From WVZH01 sp034430425 (GTDB taxonomy: Bacteria; Chloroflexota; Anaerolineae; Anaerolineales; E44-bin32), in contig DAOUEK010000008.1 in the NCBI GenBank assembly GCA_034430425.1, positions 1 through 57,119 on the forward strand: 57,119 nt of DNA, read 5' to 3'. A program made the position numbers and the translations under genes. Position 1 is the first letter of the stretch. The number at the start of each line of letters is the position of its first letter. This document shows, in pieces, positions 1 through 9,136 of the stretch. The notes below the pieces were generated by a model. It was not told where the DNA came from. It did not search any database and saw only the letters and a list, made by a program, of their open reading frames with translations.

Positions 1-1
1 G

Positions 2-943
2 ATCGCTTCCCTGGCCCTAGCGGCTTGCGGCGATGGTGAAGCACCAGCTGAAGAAGCAAGTTGCGCTCCAAACTGTGAATACACCGACATGGTATTCTGC
101 TACCCACAATTGGGTGCGGAAAGTGACTGGCGCACAGCCAACACGGCGTCATTCAAGGAAAATGCTGGAGATTTAGGCATTCGCTTGATTTTCTCTGATG
201 CCCAACAGAAACAGGAAAACCAGATTTCAGCCATGCGCGCCTGCATTCAGCAGGAAGTCGACGTGATCGGTCTACCCCCGGTCGTTGAAGATGGTTGGGA
301 AGCTGTGTTAACAGAAGCCCAGGATGCCGGTATCCCCGTCATCATCGTCGATCGCTCCGTCACAGCAGATGAATCATTGTATGCCTCACACATCGGCTCC
401 AACATGGTGCTCGAAGGCCAACGATCTGCGGATGAAATGAACAGGCTACTCCCCGACGGCGGCAAAATCGTCGAATTGAGCGGCACGACAGGCTCAGGTG
501 CAGCGGTTGGCCGCGCAGAAGGCTTCCGCATGAATCTCAATGACAACATCGAGATCATTGACTCCCAGACCGGCAACTTCACCACCGCGGAAGGTAAACC
601 TGTAATGGAAGCCTTCCTGACCAAATACGGCGATGAGATTGATGGTGCCTTCATCCACAACGACAACATGGCCATCGGTGCCGTGGAAGCCATGAAGGCT
701 GCAGGTCTACAACCGGGCGACATCGTAATTGTGTCAGTTGATGGCACCCGCGGTGGCTTCCAACTCATGATTGACGGTTGGGTACAGGCAGACGTAGAAT
801 GTAACCCCCTGCTTGGACCACAGGTTTATGATATGGCACTACAACTCATGAACGGTGAAACGATTGATCGCGAAGTTCTCACCGACGAGACCGTCTACTA
901 TCCTGAGGAGGCTGAGGAACTACTGCCCTCTCGCCAGTACTAA
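2..943 (+). CDS. ytfQ: Sugar ABC transporter substrate-binding lipoprotein, YtfQ-like (5' partial)
   Basis: This is the periplasmic-type binding protein of a sugar importer. The frame is open back to the window edge, so the true start lies upstream. The visible N-terminus ends a lipoprotein signal with a lipobox (LAAC, Cys codon at 26-28) followed by an acidic linker, so the mature protein should be a lipid-anchored binding protein. The fold is periplasmic-binding-protein type I. From memory, stretches such as the QQKQENQI segment, the PVV..GWE segment and the HND.MAIGA segment resemble E. coli YtfQ, which binds galactofuranose. Two permeases and an ATPase follow, then an isomerase, ribulokinase and ribulose-5-P epimerase, so L-arabinose (possibly the furanose form) is the likely ligand here. 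Family is well supported; the ligand is inferred. Confidence 0.88.
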   Translation: MASLALAACGDGEAPAEEASCAPNCEYTDMVFCYPQLGAESDWRTANTASFKENAGDLGIRLIFSDAQQKQENQISAMRACIQQEVDVIGLPPVVEDGWEAVLTEAQDAGIPVIIVDRSVTADESLYASHIGSNMVLEGQRSADEMNRLLPDGGKIVELSGTTGSGAAVGRAEGFRMNLNDNIEIIDSQTGNFTTAEGKPVMEAFLTKYGDEIDGAFIHNDNMAIGAVEAMKAAGLQPGDIVIVSVDGTRGGFQLMIDGWVQADVECNPLLGPQVYDMALQLMNGETIDREVLTDETVYYPEEAEELLPSRQY

Positions 944-956
944 AAAGAACACGTAG

Positions 957-989
957 AAGAGAAGCGGTGTGATAAACACCGCTTCTCTT
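957..989 (+). other. Perfect 14-bp intercistronic stem-loop after the binding-protein gene
   Basis: AAGAGAAGCGGTGT (957-970) and its exact complement (976-989) flank a 5-nt loop, gataa. No T-run follows, so it is not a standard terminator. It sits between the binding-protein gene and the first permease gene. Stem-loops in this position commonly protect the 3' end of the upstream message, so that binding protein is made in excess over the membrane components. That role is inferred. Confidence 0.7.
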
Positions 990-1056
990 CCGGAATTATT
1001 CATTTATACAATATACAAAACTGACAAAGAGCCAATCGTTCACAGAAAGGATGCAC

Positions 1057-2136
1057 ATGAACCATAAGCCTACTCTCTCGAAACGATTTCGTGAAAGCCA
1101 GCTCTTCTGGCCAGTGATTGCGTTGTTTTTGCTTCTCGTTGTGGATGCGATCTTCGCCCCAACTTTCTTCCGAATTGGTATCGTGGATGGCCATTTCTAT
1201 GGAAACCTGATCAATGTGGTTAACAACTCAGCCCCGTTGATGCTGGTGGCCATCGGCATGACGTTGGTGATCGCCACTGAAGGCGTCGATCTCTCCGTAG
1301 GCGCGGTGATCGCCATTTCTGCCGCCATGGGTACGGTGCTGATCAATCCCGCTGTGGGCAATGAGCTGATCCTGAATGAAATCCTGGCGGCCAACACAAC
1401 GAACACCCCATTATGGATCGTAGTGCTGGTGATTTTAGTTGCGGGTACATTGTGTGGTTTATGGAACGGCTTTTTAGTCTCGAGGGGTAATATCCAGCCA
1501 ATGGTCGCAACCCTCATTCTCATGGTGGCCGGTCGCGGCATTGCCCAATTGATAACCAATGGGCAAATCATGACCGTTTATTACAAACCCTACTGGTGGT
1601 TTGGGAATGGTTATGTTTTAAAGCTGCCAGTATCCATATACATCGTGGCGGCAGTGGCGATTTTGGCCTGGGTGCTGGTTCGGAAAACATCTATCGGCCT
1701 CTTCGTCGAATCTGTGGGCATCAATGCAAAAGCCAGCTACTATTCCGGCATCAGCGAAAAGAACGTCAAACTGTTCGCCTACACCTTCTGTGGATTTTGC
1801 AGCGCAATCGCAGGTCTAATCCTCAGTTCCTACATTCACGGATGTGACGCCAACAACATTGGGTTGTCATACGAGTTGGACGCCATCCTGGCCGTCGTCA
1901 TCGGCGGCACCCTGATGTCGGGCGGGCGTTTTTCACTGCTCGCCAGCATGATCGGTGCACTTCTCATCTGGACCTTCACAATCACGATGTATACATTCGG
2001 TGTCCCAGCCAATGCGCTCCTGGCTGGCAGGGCCATACTCGTTCTGGTCGTTATTTTGCTTTATTCAGATTACTTCCGCCGGCTCATCAATCGATTCTCG
2101 GAGCGGAAAGGGCCACAGCATGGCACAGAGATATAA
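1057..2136 (+). CDS. ytfT: Sugar ABC transporter permease, YtfT-like
   Basis: This is a membrane permease of the ribose/galactofuranose family (BPD_transp_2), about 359 residues with around 8-10 hydrophobic segments. The family motif after the first helices (GVDLSVGA) and the C-terminal loop with VIGGT.MSGG are visible. The start at 1057 is preferred over an ATG at 1051 because AAAGGA lies 6 nt upstream of it and directly abuts the earlier ATG. The gene overlaps the next permease gene by 17 nt, which fits a heterodimeric YtfT/YjfF channel. It sits in the inner membrane and passes sugar delivered by the upstream binding protein. Confidence 0.88.
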   Translation: MNHKPTLSKRFRESQLFWPVIALFLLLVVDAIFAPTFFRIGIVDGHFYGNLINVVNNSAPLMLVAIGMTLVIATEGVDLSVGAVIAISAAMGTVLINPAVGNELILNEILAANTTNTPLWIVVLVILVAGTLCGLWNGFLVSRGNIQPMVATLILMVAGRGIAQLITNGQIMTVYYKPYWWFGNGYVLKLPVSIYIVAAVAILAWVLVRKTSIGLFVESVGINAKASYYSGISEKNVKLFAYTFCGFCSAIAGLILSSYIHGCDANNIGLSYELDAILAVVIGGTLMSGGRFSLLASMIGALLIWTFTITMYTFGVPANALLAGRAILVLVVILLYSDYFRRLINRFSERKGPQHGTEI

Positions 2137-3094
2137 AACATTCCTGATCAACAATGGTCCTCTGCTGACAACCATTTTAATATTCAGCATCGTGTACGTT
2201 GTCGGTGGGCTGCTTTATCCAGCCATGCAGAAACCGCAGGTGTTCTTTAACCTGTTTACCAATAACGCCAGCCTGCTGATAGTTTCCATTGGATTGACTA
2301 TGGTGATTATCTCGAAAGGGATCGATCTATCAGTAGCGGGCATGATCGCCTTAACCTCGGCTGCATCAGCCGCTTTGTTACAGGGTGGTATGAGTGCCTA
2401 CATCGTCATCCCCTTGATGTTATTGATGGGAATCGTACTGGGCTTCATCATGGGCTGGATCATCCACTACTTCAAAGTCCAACCTTTCATTGTGACCCTG
2501 ATGGGATTATGGTTCGCCCGAGGTATGGCATACATCATCACCCTGACATCTCTGACAATTAAAGACGACGTGTACCGCCATCTGGCGCTCACAAAGATCT
2601 ACTTGTTTAATAAGAACTATATATATCTCGCAACTCTGATCGGACCAATTCTGTTACTGATTACTTTCTACATTATGAAGTACACGCGCTTCGGTCGTAC
2701 AGTCTATGCCGTGGGCAACAATGAAGAATCGGCCAGGCTGATGGGTTTGCCAGTTGGCCGCACAAAACTGATCGTATATTCCTTCGGCGGCTTTTGTTCT
2801 GCCCTTGGTGGTATTGTATTCAGTATAAACTTGCTTTCAGGTTACGGCGGTTATGCTCCGGGTATGGAATTGGATGCTATCGCCTCTGTAGTTATCGGCG
2901 GTACCCTGTTAACCGGAGGTGTGGGCAACATCATCGGCACCTTGTTTGGGGTGTTGATCAACGGTACGATTGTGACCATCCTCCAATTCAATGGCACCTT
3001 GAGTTCGTGGTGGACACGCATAATGGTCGGTGTACTCACGCTTATCTTCATCGGCATCCAGAGCCTGTTCTATATGCGACAAAGACACTCATAA
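2120..3094 (+). CDS. yjfF: Sugar ABC transporter permease, YjfF-like
   Basis: This is the second permease of the same importer, about 324 residues. It has the KGIDLSVAG motif near residue 65 and the VIGGTLLTGG loop near the C-terminus, both typical of the BPD_transp_2 family. The open frame extends further upstream, but the ATG at 2120 is chosen because it has an AAAGGG ribosome site, gives the usual family length, and gives the short overlap with the preceding permease typical of translational coupling. Paired permease genes are the normal arrangement for YtfQRT-YjfF systems. Confidence 0.87.
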   Translation: MAQRYKTFLINNGPLLTTILIFSIVYVVGGLLYPAMQKPQVFFNLFTNNASLLIVSIGLTMVIISKGIDLSVAGMIALTSAASAALLQGGMSAYIVIPLMLLMGIVLGFIMGWIIHYFKVQPFIVTLMGLWFARGMAYIITLTSLTIKDDVYRHLALTKIYLFNKNYIYLATLIGPILLLITFYIMKYTRFGRTVYAVGNNEESARLMGLPVGRTKLIVYSFGGFCSALGGIVFSINLLSGYGGYAPGMELDAIASVVIGGTLLTGGVGNIIGTLFGVLINGTIVTILQFNGTLSSWWTRIMVGVLTLIFIGIQSLFYMRQRHS

Positions 3095-3124
3095 CCTGGG
3101 TTTTCCAGAACGGAGACAAGATCT

Positions 3125-4657
3125 ATGTCGGAATTGATGAAATCCGTGAATGGGAAAGAAATCGTTGTAATGGAAGGCATCTATAAATCCTTTCCGGGTG
3201 TACAAGCCCTGGAAAACGTGGACTTTACACTCAGAACTGGGGAGATCCACGCTCTTGTTGGGGAAAATGGTGCGGGCAAATCCACCCTGATTAAAGTTAT
3301 GACCGGTGTTGAACGACAGGATCAGGGCACTGTTATTCTTGAAGGAAAAGAGACCTTCATCAAATCCCCCCTGCATGCACAAACGATGGGAATCAGCACC
3401 GTCTATCAGGAAGTTAACCTGTGCAACTATCTGACGGTAGCTGAGAACATCTTGATCGGTCGGGAACCACACAAGTTAGGTCGGATCGATTGGAAAGGGA
3501 TGAATAACCGCGCCCGGCAAGTCCTTCAGCAGCTTAATATCGATATCGATGTAACCCAACCCTTGGGCTCATATTCCACCGCCATCCAACAGATTACTGC
3601 CATTGCCCGAGCGCTTGAGATCTCTTCAGCCAAGGTTTTAATCCTGGATGAACCCACTTCAAGCCTCGATGCCCATGAAACAGAGCAGATCTTCCGAGTG
3701 ATGCGGACACTCAAACAATCTGGAGTCGGGATCATCTTTATCACGCACTTTATCGACCAGGTATACGAAGTATCTGACCGGATTACAGTCTTGCGTAACG
3801 GCAAGCTGGTCGGGACTTTTGATACAACATCCATAGTTCGCATGGAACTAATCGCCAAGATGATTGGCCGCAGTCTTGCCGATTATGACGACATGACGGC
3901 AATCAAGTTAGAGACCAGCAAGAATATTAAGCAGGAAGCTTTGCTCACCACAGACGATCTGGCTCTTTCTGGTTCGATTGAACCATTTGATCTGGAAATG
4001 CACGCCGGGGAAGTCGTCGGCTTAGCCGGGCTGCTTGGATCAGGGCGTACGGAAATGGCGAAACTACTTTTTGGGATCGATCAACCAGATAATGGCACGA
4101 TGACCATGGAAGGCAAATTGGTCGAAGATCACTCACCACTCGATTCTATCGAGCGCGGTGTCGCACTCTGCCCAGAAGATCGGAAAGCCGAAGGTATTGC
4201 CGAGGATTTGACTGTTCGAGAGAATATTATCCTTGCATTGCAGGCTCACCAAGGCTGGTTCAAGTATATACCTCTCCAGAAACAACATGAAATTTCCGAG
4301 AAGTACATCAATTTACTGAACATCACCACACCCTCCGCAGATCAGCCAGTCAAGAATTTAAGTGGCGGCAACCAACAGAAAGTGATTCTCGCCCGATGGC
4401 TGGCAACAAATCCACAACTTCTTATACTGGACGAACCCACCCGAGGAATTGACGTGGGAGCGAAAGCAGAAATTCAAAGACTAGTGCTCTTACTGGCCGA
4501 AGAGGGCAAATCCTGCCTGTTCATCTCTTCAGAACTAGAAGAGGTGTTGCGAACCAGTCATCGCGTCGTTGTTTTGCGGGAAAAGAAAAAGGTCAGTGAA
4601 TTCACGGGTGAAGTTAGCGAGAGAGAAATCATGCAGTCCATTGGAGGCAGCGAGTAA
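3125..4657 (+). CDS. ytfR: Sugar ABC transporter ATP-binding protein with two nucleotide-binding domains, YtfR-like
   Basis: The cytoplasmic ATPase of the importer is 510 residues with two fused ABC domains. Domain 1 has a standard Walker A (GENGAGKST, about residue 46), a degenerate signature near AIQQITAIARAL and a Walker B ending LDEPTSSLD. Domain 2 has the degenerate Walker A (GLLGSGRTE) usual for sugar ATPases of this type, a canonical LSGGNQQKV signature and a LDEPTRGIDVGAK Walker B. GGAG 9 nt before the ATG supports the start. It is the last transporter gene; a 300-bp gap precedes the catabolic genes. Confidence 0.9.
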   Translation: MSELMKSVNGKEIVVMEGIYKSFPGVQALENVDFTLRTGEIHALVGENGAGKSTLIKVMTGVERQDQGTVILEGKETFIKSPLHAQTMGISTVYQEVNLCNYLTVAENILIGREPHKLGRIDWKGMNNRARQVLQQLNIDIDVTQPLGSYSTAIQQITAIARALEISSAKVLILDEPTSSLDAHETEQIFRVMRTLKQSGVGIIFITHFIDQVYEVSDRITVLRNGKLVGTFDTTSIVRMELIAKMIGRSLADYDDMTAIKLETSKNIKQEALLTTDDLALSGSIEPFDLEMHAGEVVGLAGLLGSGRTEMAKLLFGIDQPDNGTMTMEGKLVEDHSPLDSIERGVALCPEDRKAEGIAEDLTVRENIILALQAHQGWFKYIPLQKQHEISEKYINLLNITTPSADQPVKNLSGGNQQKVILARWLATNPQLLILDEPTRGIDVGAKAEIQRLVLLLAEEGKSCLFISSELEEVLRTSHRVVVLREKKKVSEFTGEVSEREIMQSIGGSE

Positions 4658-4745
4658 TTTACTCGTACAGGTAAATCCAAAGCACAAGCGCAGATCGTCA
4701 ACACACCTGAATGGATCAACACCTGACTCTTCCTTCTTTATCTTA

Positions 4746-4783
4746 TGATAATACCCGTCTCAGTCATGGGATGGGTATTATCA
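4746..4783. other. Inverted repeat between transporter and catabolic genes
   Basis: An exact 11-bp inverted repeat (TGATAATACCC at 4746-4756 and its complement at 4773-4783) flanks a 16-nt spacer. No U-run follows on either strand, so a classical terminator is unlikely. In this 305-bp gap it could be an operator for a sugar regulator or an mRNA-processing hairpin. I see nothing else recognisable in the gap apart from the ribosome site AAGGAG at 4953-4958. Confidence 0.45.
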
Positions 4784-4968
4784 ATAAAATAAGCGGTTTC
4801 TCCATACAATGGATTGACCTATGAGGGAAGCTTATATATAACTCTGATAACATGCAATAGAATCAAAGAGAGAATATCATCTGTAAAAAGCACAGGATTG
4901 GATGCTCGTTATTTGAATGATGATACAAAAACGACCTTGCAGTTACCAAAAGAAGGAGATAAATGCAG

Positions 4969-6393
4969 ATGTCCAAAAATAAGATGACCCTTGGCGTAAT
5001 CGTCGGCAATCGTGGTTTCTTTCCCAGCCATCTATGTGAAGCCGGACGAGAAACCATATTGAAGGTGCTTGAGGAGGAAGGCATTATACCGATCGCCATC
5101 TCCCCCGAAGAGACCCCTTACGGTTCCGTTGAGAGCCTCGGCGAGGCTCACAAATTAGCCGACCTGTTCAAAGCCCACACAGATGAGATCGACGGTGTGC
5201 TGGTCACCCTGCCCAACTTCGGTGACGAACGCGCCATCGCCAACACACTGCGCTGGTCCGGCCTGAATGTGCCCGTGTTGATCCATGCCTATCCCGACGA
5301 TGCGCAACGTATGACCATCGCCGATCGCCGCGACTCGTTCTGCGGCAAGATGTCCCTCTGCAACAACCTGCGGCAGTACGGCATCAAATTCACCTTGCCG
5401 TCCCTTCACACCGTCGATCCACAGAGTGAGAGTTTCCGCACAGACTTACGCAAGTTCACCGCAACCTGCCGGGTGGTGAGAGGTCTGAATAACGCGCGTA
5501 TCGGCGCCCTGGGCGCCCGACCGACAGCGTTCAACACCGTGCGTTACTCCGAAAAACTGCTTGAAAATTCCGGTATCTCCATCGAGACCCTGGATCTCTC
5601 GGAAGCCTTCGGACGCGTTGAACGCCTGGCGGACGACGATCCAGCCGTGAAAGCCAAGCTCAAAGCCGTCCAGGATTACGTCCCCACCAAGGGCATCCCC
5701 GAAGATGCACTGCTGAAAATGGCCAAATTGGGCGCCGTGATCGACGGTTGGATGAAGGACACCGAGTTGGTCGCCAGTGCGATCCAGTGCTGGACCTCGA
5801 TGCAGGAATTCTTCGGTGTCGTTCCCTGCACGTTGATGAGTATGATGTCCAATAAATTGGTGCCTTCCGCCTGTGAAACGGACACCGCCGGTGTGGTAGC
5901 CATGTACGCTCTGGCGCTTGCCGCCGAGCAGCCCAGCGCCATCGTGGATTGGAATAACAACTATGGCGATGACCCCAACAAGGGCGTGATCTTCCACTGC
6001 TCCAACCTGCCGGGCGATATTTTCGTCAAGGACGATGCCGTGATGGATTATCAGGAAATCATCGCTGGTACCGTTGGCAAAGAGAACACTTTTGGCACGG
6101 TCGTTGGGCGTGTGAAAACTGGCCCATTCACCTACCTGCGTGTCTCCACAGATGACCTGAATGGGAAGATCGCAGCCTACATCGGCGAGGGTGAGCTCAC
6201 CAATGATAAACTGCAAACCTTCGGCGGTTATGGCGTCTTCAAGATCCCCGATTTACAGGGACTGCTGGCTCACATTTGCAACAACGGTTTTGAGCATCAC
6301 GTCTCCGTCAACCTGACGGAAGTCGCCGACGCCGTTTACGAGGCGCTCGACAAATACCTGGGCTGGGAGGTTTACTTCCACAATCGGTCGTGA
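4969..6393 (+). CDS. L-fucose/L-arabinose isomerase family protein (COG2407 type)
   Basis: This is a sugar isomerase of the L-fucose/L-arabinose isomerase-like fold, about 474 residues. It does not resemble classical AraA. Acidic and histidine residues that could bind metal are visible in PSACETDTAG and in the IFHCSN and FEHHVS segments near the C-terminus. It lies directly before araB and araD, and no classical araA is present, so its likely role is L-arabinose to L-ribulose. Two ATGs (4963 and 4969) share one strong AAGGAG site; 4969 leaves a 10-nt spacer and 4963 only 4 nt. Other members act on fucose or other sugars, so the substrate is inferred from neighbours. Confidence 0.75.
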   Translation: MSKNKMTLGVIVGNRGFFPSHLCEAGRETILKVLEEEGIIPIAISPEETPYGSVESLGEAHKLADLFKAHTDEIDGVLVTLPNFGDERAIANTLRWSGLNVPVLIHAYPDDAQRMTIADRRDSFCGKMSLCNNLRQYGIKFTLPSLHTVDPQSESFRTDLRKFTATCRVVRGLNNARIGALGARPTAFNTVRYSEKLLENSGISIETLDLSEAFGRVERLADDDPAVKAKLKAVQDYVPTKGIPEDALLKMAKLGAVIDGWMKDTELVASAIQCWTSMQEFFGVVPCTLMSMMSNKLVPSACETDTAGVVAMYALALAAEQPSAIVDWNNNYGDDPNKGVIFHCSNLPGDIFVKDDAVMDYQEIIAGTVGKENTFGTVVGRVKTGPFTYLRVSTDDLNGKIAAYIGEGELTNDKLQTFGGYGVFKIPDLQGLLAHICNNGFEHHVSVNLTEVADAVYEALDKYLGWEVYFHNRS

Positions 6394-6436
6394 ACATTCC
6401 CGCCGAGAGGCACATAAAACACTTCGGAGGAGACGA

Positions 6437-8119
6437 ATGAGCAGCTCGAAGTATGCGATCGGTGTCGATTTCGGCACGCTTTCCGGCCGCGCCATCCTCG
6501 TACGCGTCGAAGACGGTAAAGAGATCGCCACCGCAGTACACAACTACGTCAATGGCGTCATCGATGAATATCTGCCCGAGAGCAAGATGCGCCTCGAACC
6601 GGATTGGTCGCTGCAGGATCCCAACGATTACATCGAGGTCTTCAAACAAACCATCCCGGCGGTACTAAAAGAAAGTGGTGTAAACCCCGATGATGTGATC
6701 GGCATCGGAATCGACTTCACCGCCTGCACCATGCTGCCCACCAAATCCGACGGCACACCACTGTGTTTCCTGCCCGAGTGGCGCAGCAACCCGCACGCCT
6801 GGATCAAACTCTGGAAACACCACGCCGCTCAACCAGAGGCCAACAAACTCAACATCATCGCCAGAGAGAAAGGATTCGGGAAGATCCTCGACCGCTATGG
6901 CGGCAAGATCAGCTCGGAGTGGTTCTTCCCCAAGGCCTGGCAAATCCTGGACGAAGCCCCCGAGGTCTATGAAGCAGCTGACCGCCTGATCGAGGCGGCC
7001 GATTGGGTCGTCTGGCAGCTGACCGGCATCGAGACACGCAATTCCTGCACGGCAGGATACAAAGCGATGTGGTCGAAACGAGAGGGCTTCCCGCCCAAGG
7101 AATTCTTCCGCGCTCTCGATCCGGGGCTGGAAAACATCGTCGATGAAAAGATGATGCGCACGATTTCGCCCCTGGGGGAGAAAGCCGGTGAACTTACGGA
7201 ACAAGCGGCACAGTGGACAGGCTTGAACCCCGGCACTGCTGTCGCTGTGGCTAACGTTGATGCCCATGTCGCCGTACCCGCTTCCAGCGTTACGCAAGCG
7301 GGACGTATGGTGATGATCATGGGTACCAGCATCTGCCACATGGTGTTGGGTGAGGAGGAGGAAATCGTCCCGGGCATGTGCGGTGTGGTAGAAGATGGAA
7401 TCCTGCCCAACATGCCGGGTTTCGAAGCCGGCCAATCATGCGTCGGCGATCACTTCCAGTGGTTTGTGGAAAACTGCGTTCCAGCAGCTCTCGAAAAAGA
7501 AGCCAGCGAAAGAGGAGTAGATATCCACCAGCTGCTGGAGGAGAAAGCGAGTCAATATCAACCCGGCGAAAGCGGTTTGCTGGCGCTTGACTGGTGGAAT
7601 GGCAACCGCAGCGTGCTGGTCGACGTTGACCTGACCGGGCTGTTACTCGGCGCTACACTGGCGACCAAACCCGAAGAAATATACCGCGCCTTGATCGAGG
7701 CCACGGCATACGGTACGCGCAAGATCATCGAGACCTTCAGCGAAAACGGCGTACCCATTAATGAACTCATCGCCACCGGCGGCCTGCCGGAGCGCAATCG
7801 ACTACTCATGCAGATCTATTCCGATGTCACCGGTCTGCCCATCTACGTACCCGAATCGACTCAAATCCCGGCCATGGGGTCGGCGATGCACGGTGCTGTA
7901 GCCGCGGGCGCTGCAGCCGGAGGCTACGATTCGATCATCGAAGCCAGCGAGAAGATGGCCCGCTTGCGGGAGCAGAACTATCAGCCTAACATGGATAATA
8001 AAGCGATCTATGATCGTTTGTATGCCGAGTACAGCACCCTGCATGATTACTTCGGCCGCGGCGAGAACGACGTGATGAAGCGCTTGAAGGAACTGCGCAA
8101 CGAGATTCGTACCAACTAA
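6437..8119 (+). CDS. araB: Ribulokinase
   Basis: It phosphorylates L-ribulose to L-ribulose 5-phosphate with ATP. The 560-residue FGGY-family kinase begins with the ATP-binding motif GVDFGTLSGRA, typical of AraB. The GIGIDFTACTMLP segment (about 95-107), the IMGTSICHM segment and the FGGY-like ATGGLPERNRLLMQIYSDV segment near residue 448 are all as expected, and the length matches AraB. CGGAGGAG lies upstream of the ATG. It is sandwiched between the isomerase and araD in one transcription unit, with only 14 nt to araD. Confidence 0.95.
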   Translation: MSSSKYAIGVDFGTLSGRAILVRVEDGKEIATAVHNYVNGVIDEYLPESKMRLEPDWSLQDPNDYIEVFKQTIPAVLKESGVNPDDVIGIGIDFTACTMLPTKSDGTPLCFLPEWRSNPHAWIKLWKHHAAQPEANKLNIIAREKGFGKILDRYGGKISSEWFFPKAWQILDEAPEVYEAADRLIEAADWVVWQLTGIETRNSCTAGYKAMWSKREGFPPKEFFRALDPGLENIVDEKMMRTISPLGEKAGELTEQAAQWTGLNPGTAVAVANVDAHVAVPASSVTQAGRMVMIMGTSICHMVLGEEEEIVPGMCGVVEDGILPNMPGFEAGQSCVGDHFQWFVENCVPAALEKEASERGVDIHQLLEEKASQYQPGESGLLALDWWNGNRSVLVDVDLTGLLLGATLATKPEEIYRALIEATAYGTRKIIETFSENGVPINELIATGGLPERNRLLMQIYSDVTGLPIYVPESTQIPAMGSAMHGAVAAGAAAGGYDSIIEASEKMARLREQNYQPNMDNKAIYDRLYAEYSTLHDYFGRGENDVMKRLKELRNEIRTN

Positions 8120-8133
8120 TCCCGGAGAGATCC

Positions 8134-8778
8134 ATGCTTGAGGCATTAAAAGAAGAAGTATTTCAGCTCCATCTGGAATTACCACGCAATCAACTCGTCG
8201 TCTGGACCAGCGGCAACGTCAGCGCCCGGGACGAGGAAAGCGGCCTGGTGGTGATTAAGCCCTCGGGTGTTAAATATGAGGTCATGCAGGCGGCGGACAT
8301 GGTTGTCGTCGATCTGGAGGGGAAAGTCATCGAAGGTAAGTTGAAACCCTCCTCCGACTGCGCCAGCCACCTGTACATCTACCGCCACATGGAAAACGTA
8401 AACGGCATCGTACACACCCACTCCAATTACGCCAGCGCCTTTGCCGCGTTGGGAAAACCGATTCCCGTCTACCTCACCGCCATTGGCGACGAGTTCGGCG
8501 GCGAGATCCCCTGCGGCGGCTTCGCCCTGATCGGCGGCGAGGAAATTGGCAAGGTGGTCGTGGAAACGATCGGGAAATCCCCGGCGGTGCTGCTGAAGAA
8601 CCATGGCGTTTTCACCGTGGGACCCACGGCCGAAGCGGCGCTCAAAGCGGCAGTCATGGTGGAGGACGTAGCCAAGACAGTATCCATCGCCCTGGGAATG
8701 GGCACACCGGACGAAATTCCCCCGGAAGCCGTCGCCAAACTGCACGAACGCTACAAGAACATCTACGGGCAAAAGTGA
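8134..8778 (+). CDS. araD: L-ribulose-5-phosphate 4-epimerase
   Basis: This class II aldolase-fold protein (214 residues) converts L-ribulose 5-phosphate to D-xylulose 5-phosphate and so feeds the pentose phosphate pathway. It opens much like E. coli AraD, with SGNVSARD and VIKPSGVKYEVM. The zinc ligands are seen in GIVHTHSNYAS and in LKNHGVFTVG. It is slightly shorter than the 231-residue E. coli enzyme. Fuculose-phosphate aldolase is a homologous alternative, but the araB neighbour and the early motifs favour AraD. A terminator follows. Confidence 0.92.
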   Translation: MLEALKEEVFQLHLELPRNQLVVWTSGNVSARDEESGLVVIKPSGVKYEVMQAADMVVVDLEGKVIEGKLKPSSDCASHLYIYRHMENVNGIVHTHSNYASAFAALGKPIPVYLTAIGDEFGGEIPCGGFALIGGEEIGKVVVETIGKSPAVLLKNHGVFTVGPTAEAALKAAVMVEDVAKTVSIALGMGTPDEIPPEAVAKLHERYKNIYGQK

Positions 8779-8813
8779 CATGCTGACACATTCGAACGAA
8801 ACCGATAAACCTC

Positions 8814-8856
8814 CCGGATTGAATGTTGAAAGACACAACACTCGATCCGGTTTTTT
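8814..8856 (+). terminator. Intrinsic terminator of the arabinose operon
   Basis: CCGGAT (8814-8819) pairs with ATCCGG (8845-8850). An inner arm around TGTTG/CAACA extends the hairpin, and six T residues follow (8851-8856). It lies 36 nt after the araD stop. Confidence 0.8.
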
Positions 8857-9136
8857 CCTTCTCCCCCATTTTCTAGGCGCTTTGCTCACTTTCTAAGCTT
8901 CATATCACAATCCAATGATAGATGGCAGACGTAATGCCCATGTGGCAGCGGTGTCACAATTCGGCGACATCATGCAGCAATCCAGGATTAAAAACAGACC
9001 GTCAAATGATGCTAATATCCTTCACCCACCGAGACGATTGGCAGTATTACCAGAGATAGACACAGGGGCAAATCCGTAAGTGGAACACATGGATGGAAAT
9101 ACCAAAACCAGCGTTTCGTTATCATCATAACGCATA

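Noticed and set aside
5446..6216. 256-codon minus-strand frame opposite the isomerase
   Set aside because: His/Gly/Val-rich composition typical of an antisense shadow; the plus-strand gene has recognisable family features.
6665..7435. 256-codon minus-strand frame opposite araB
   Set aside because: Antisense to a well-supported ribulokinase and without similarity to any family I know.
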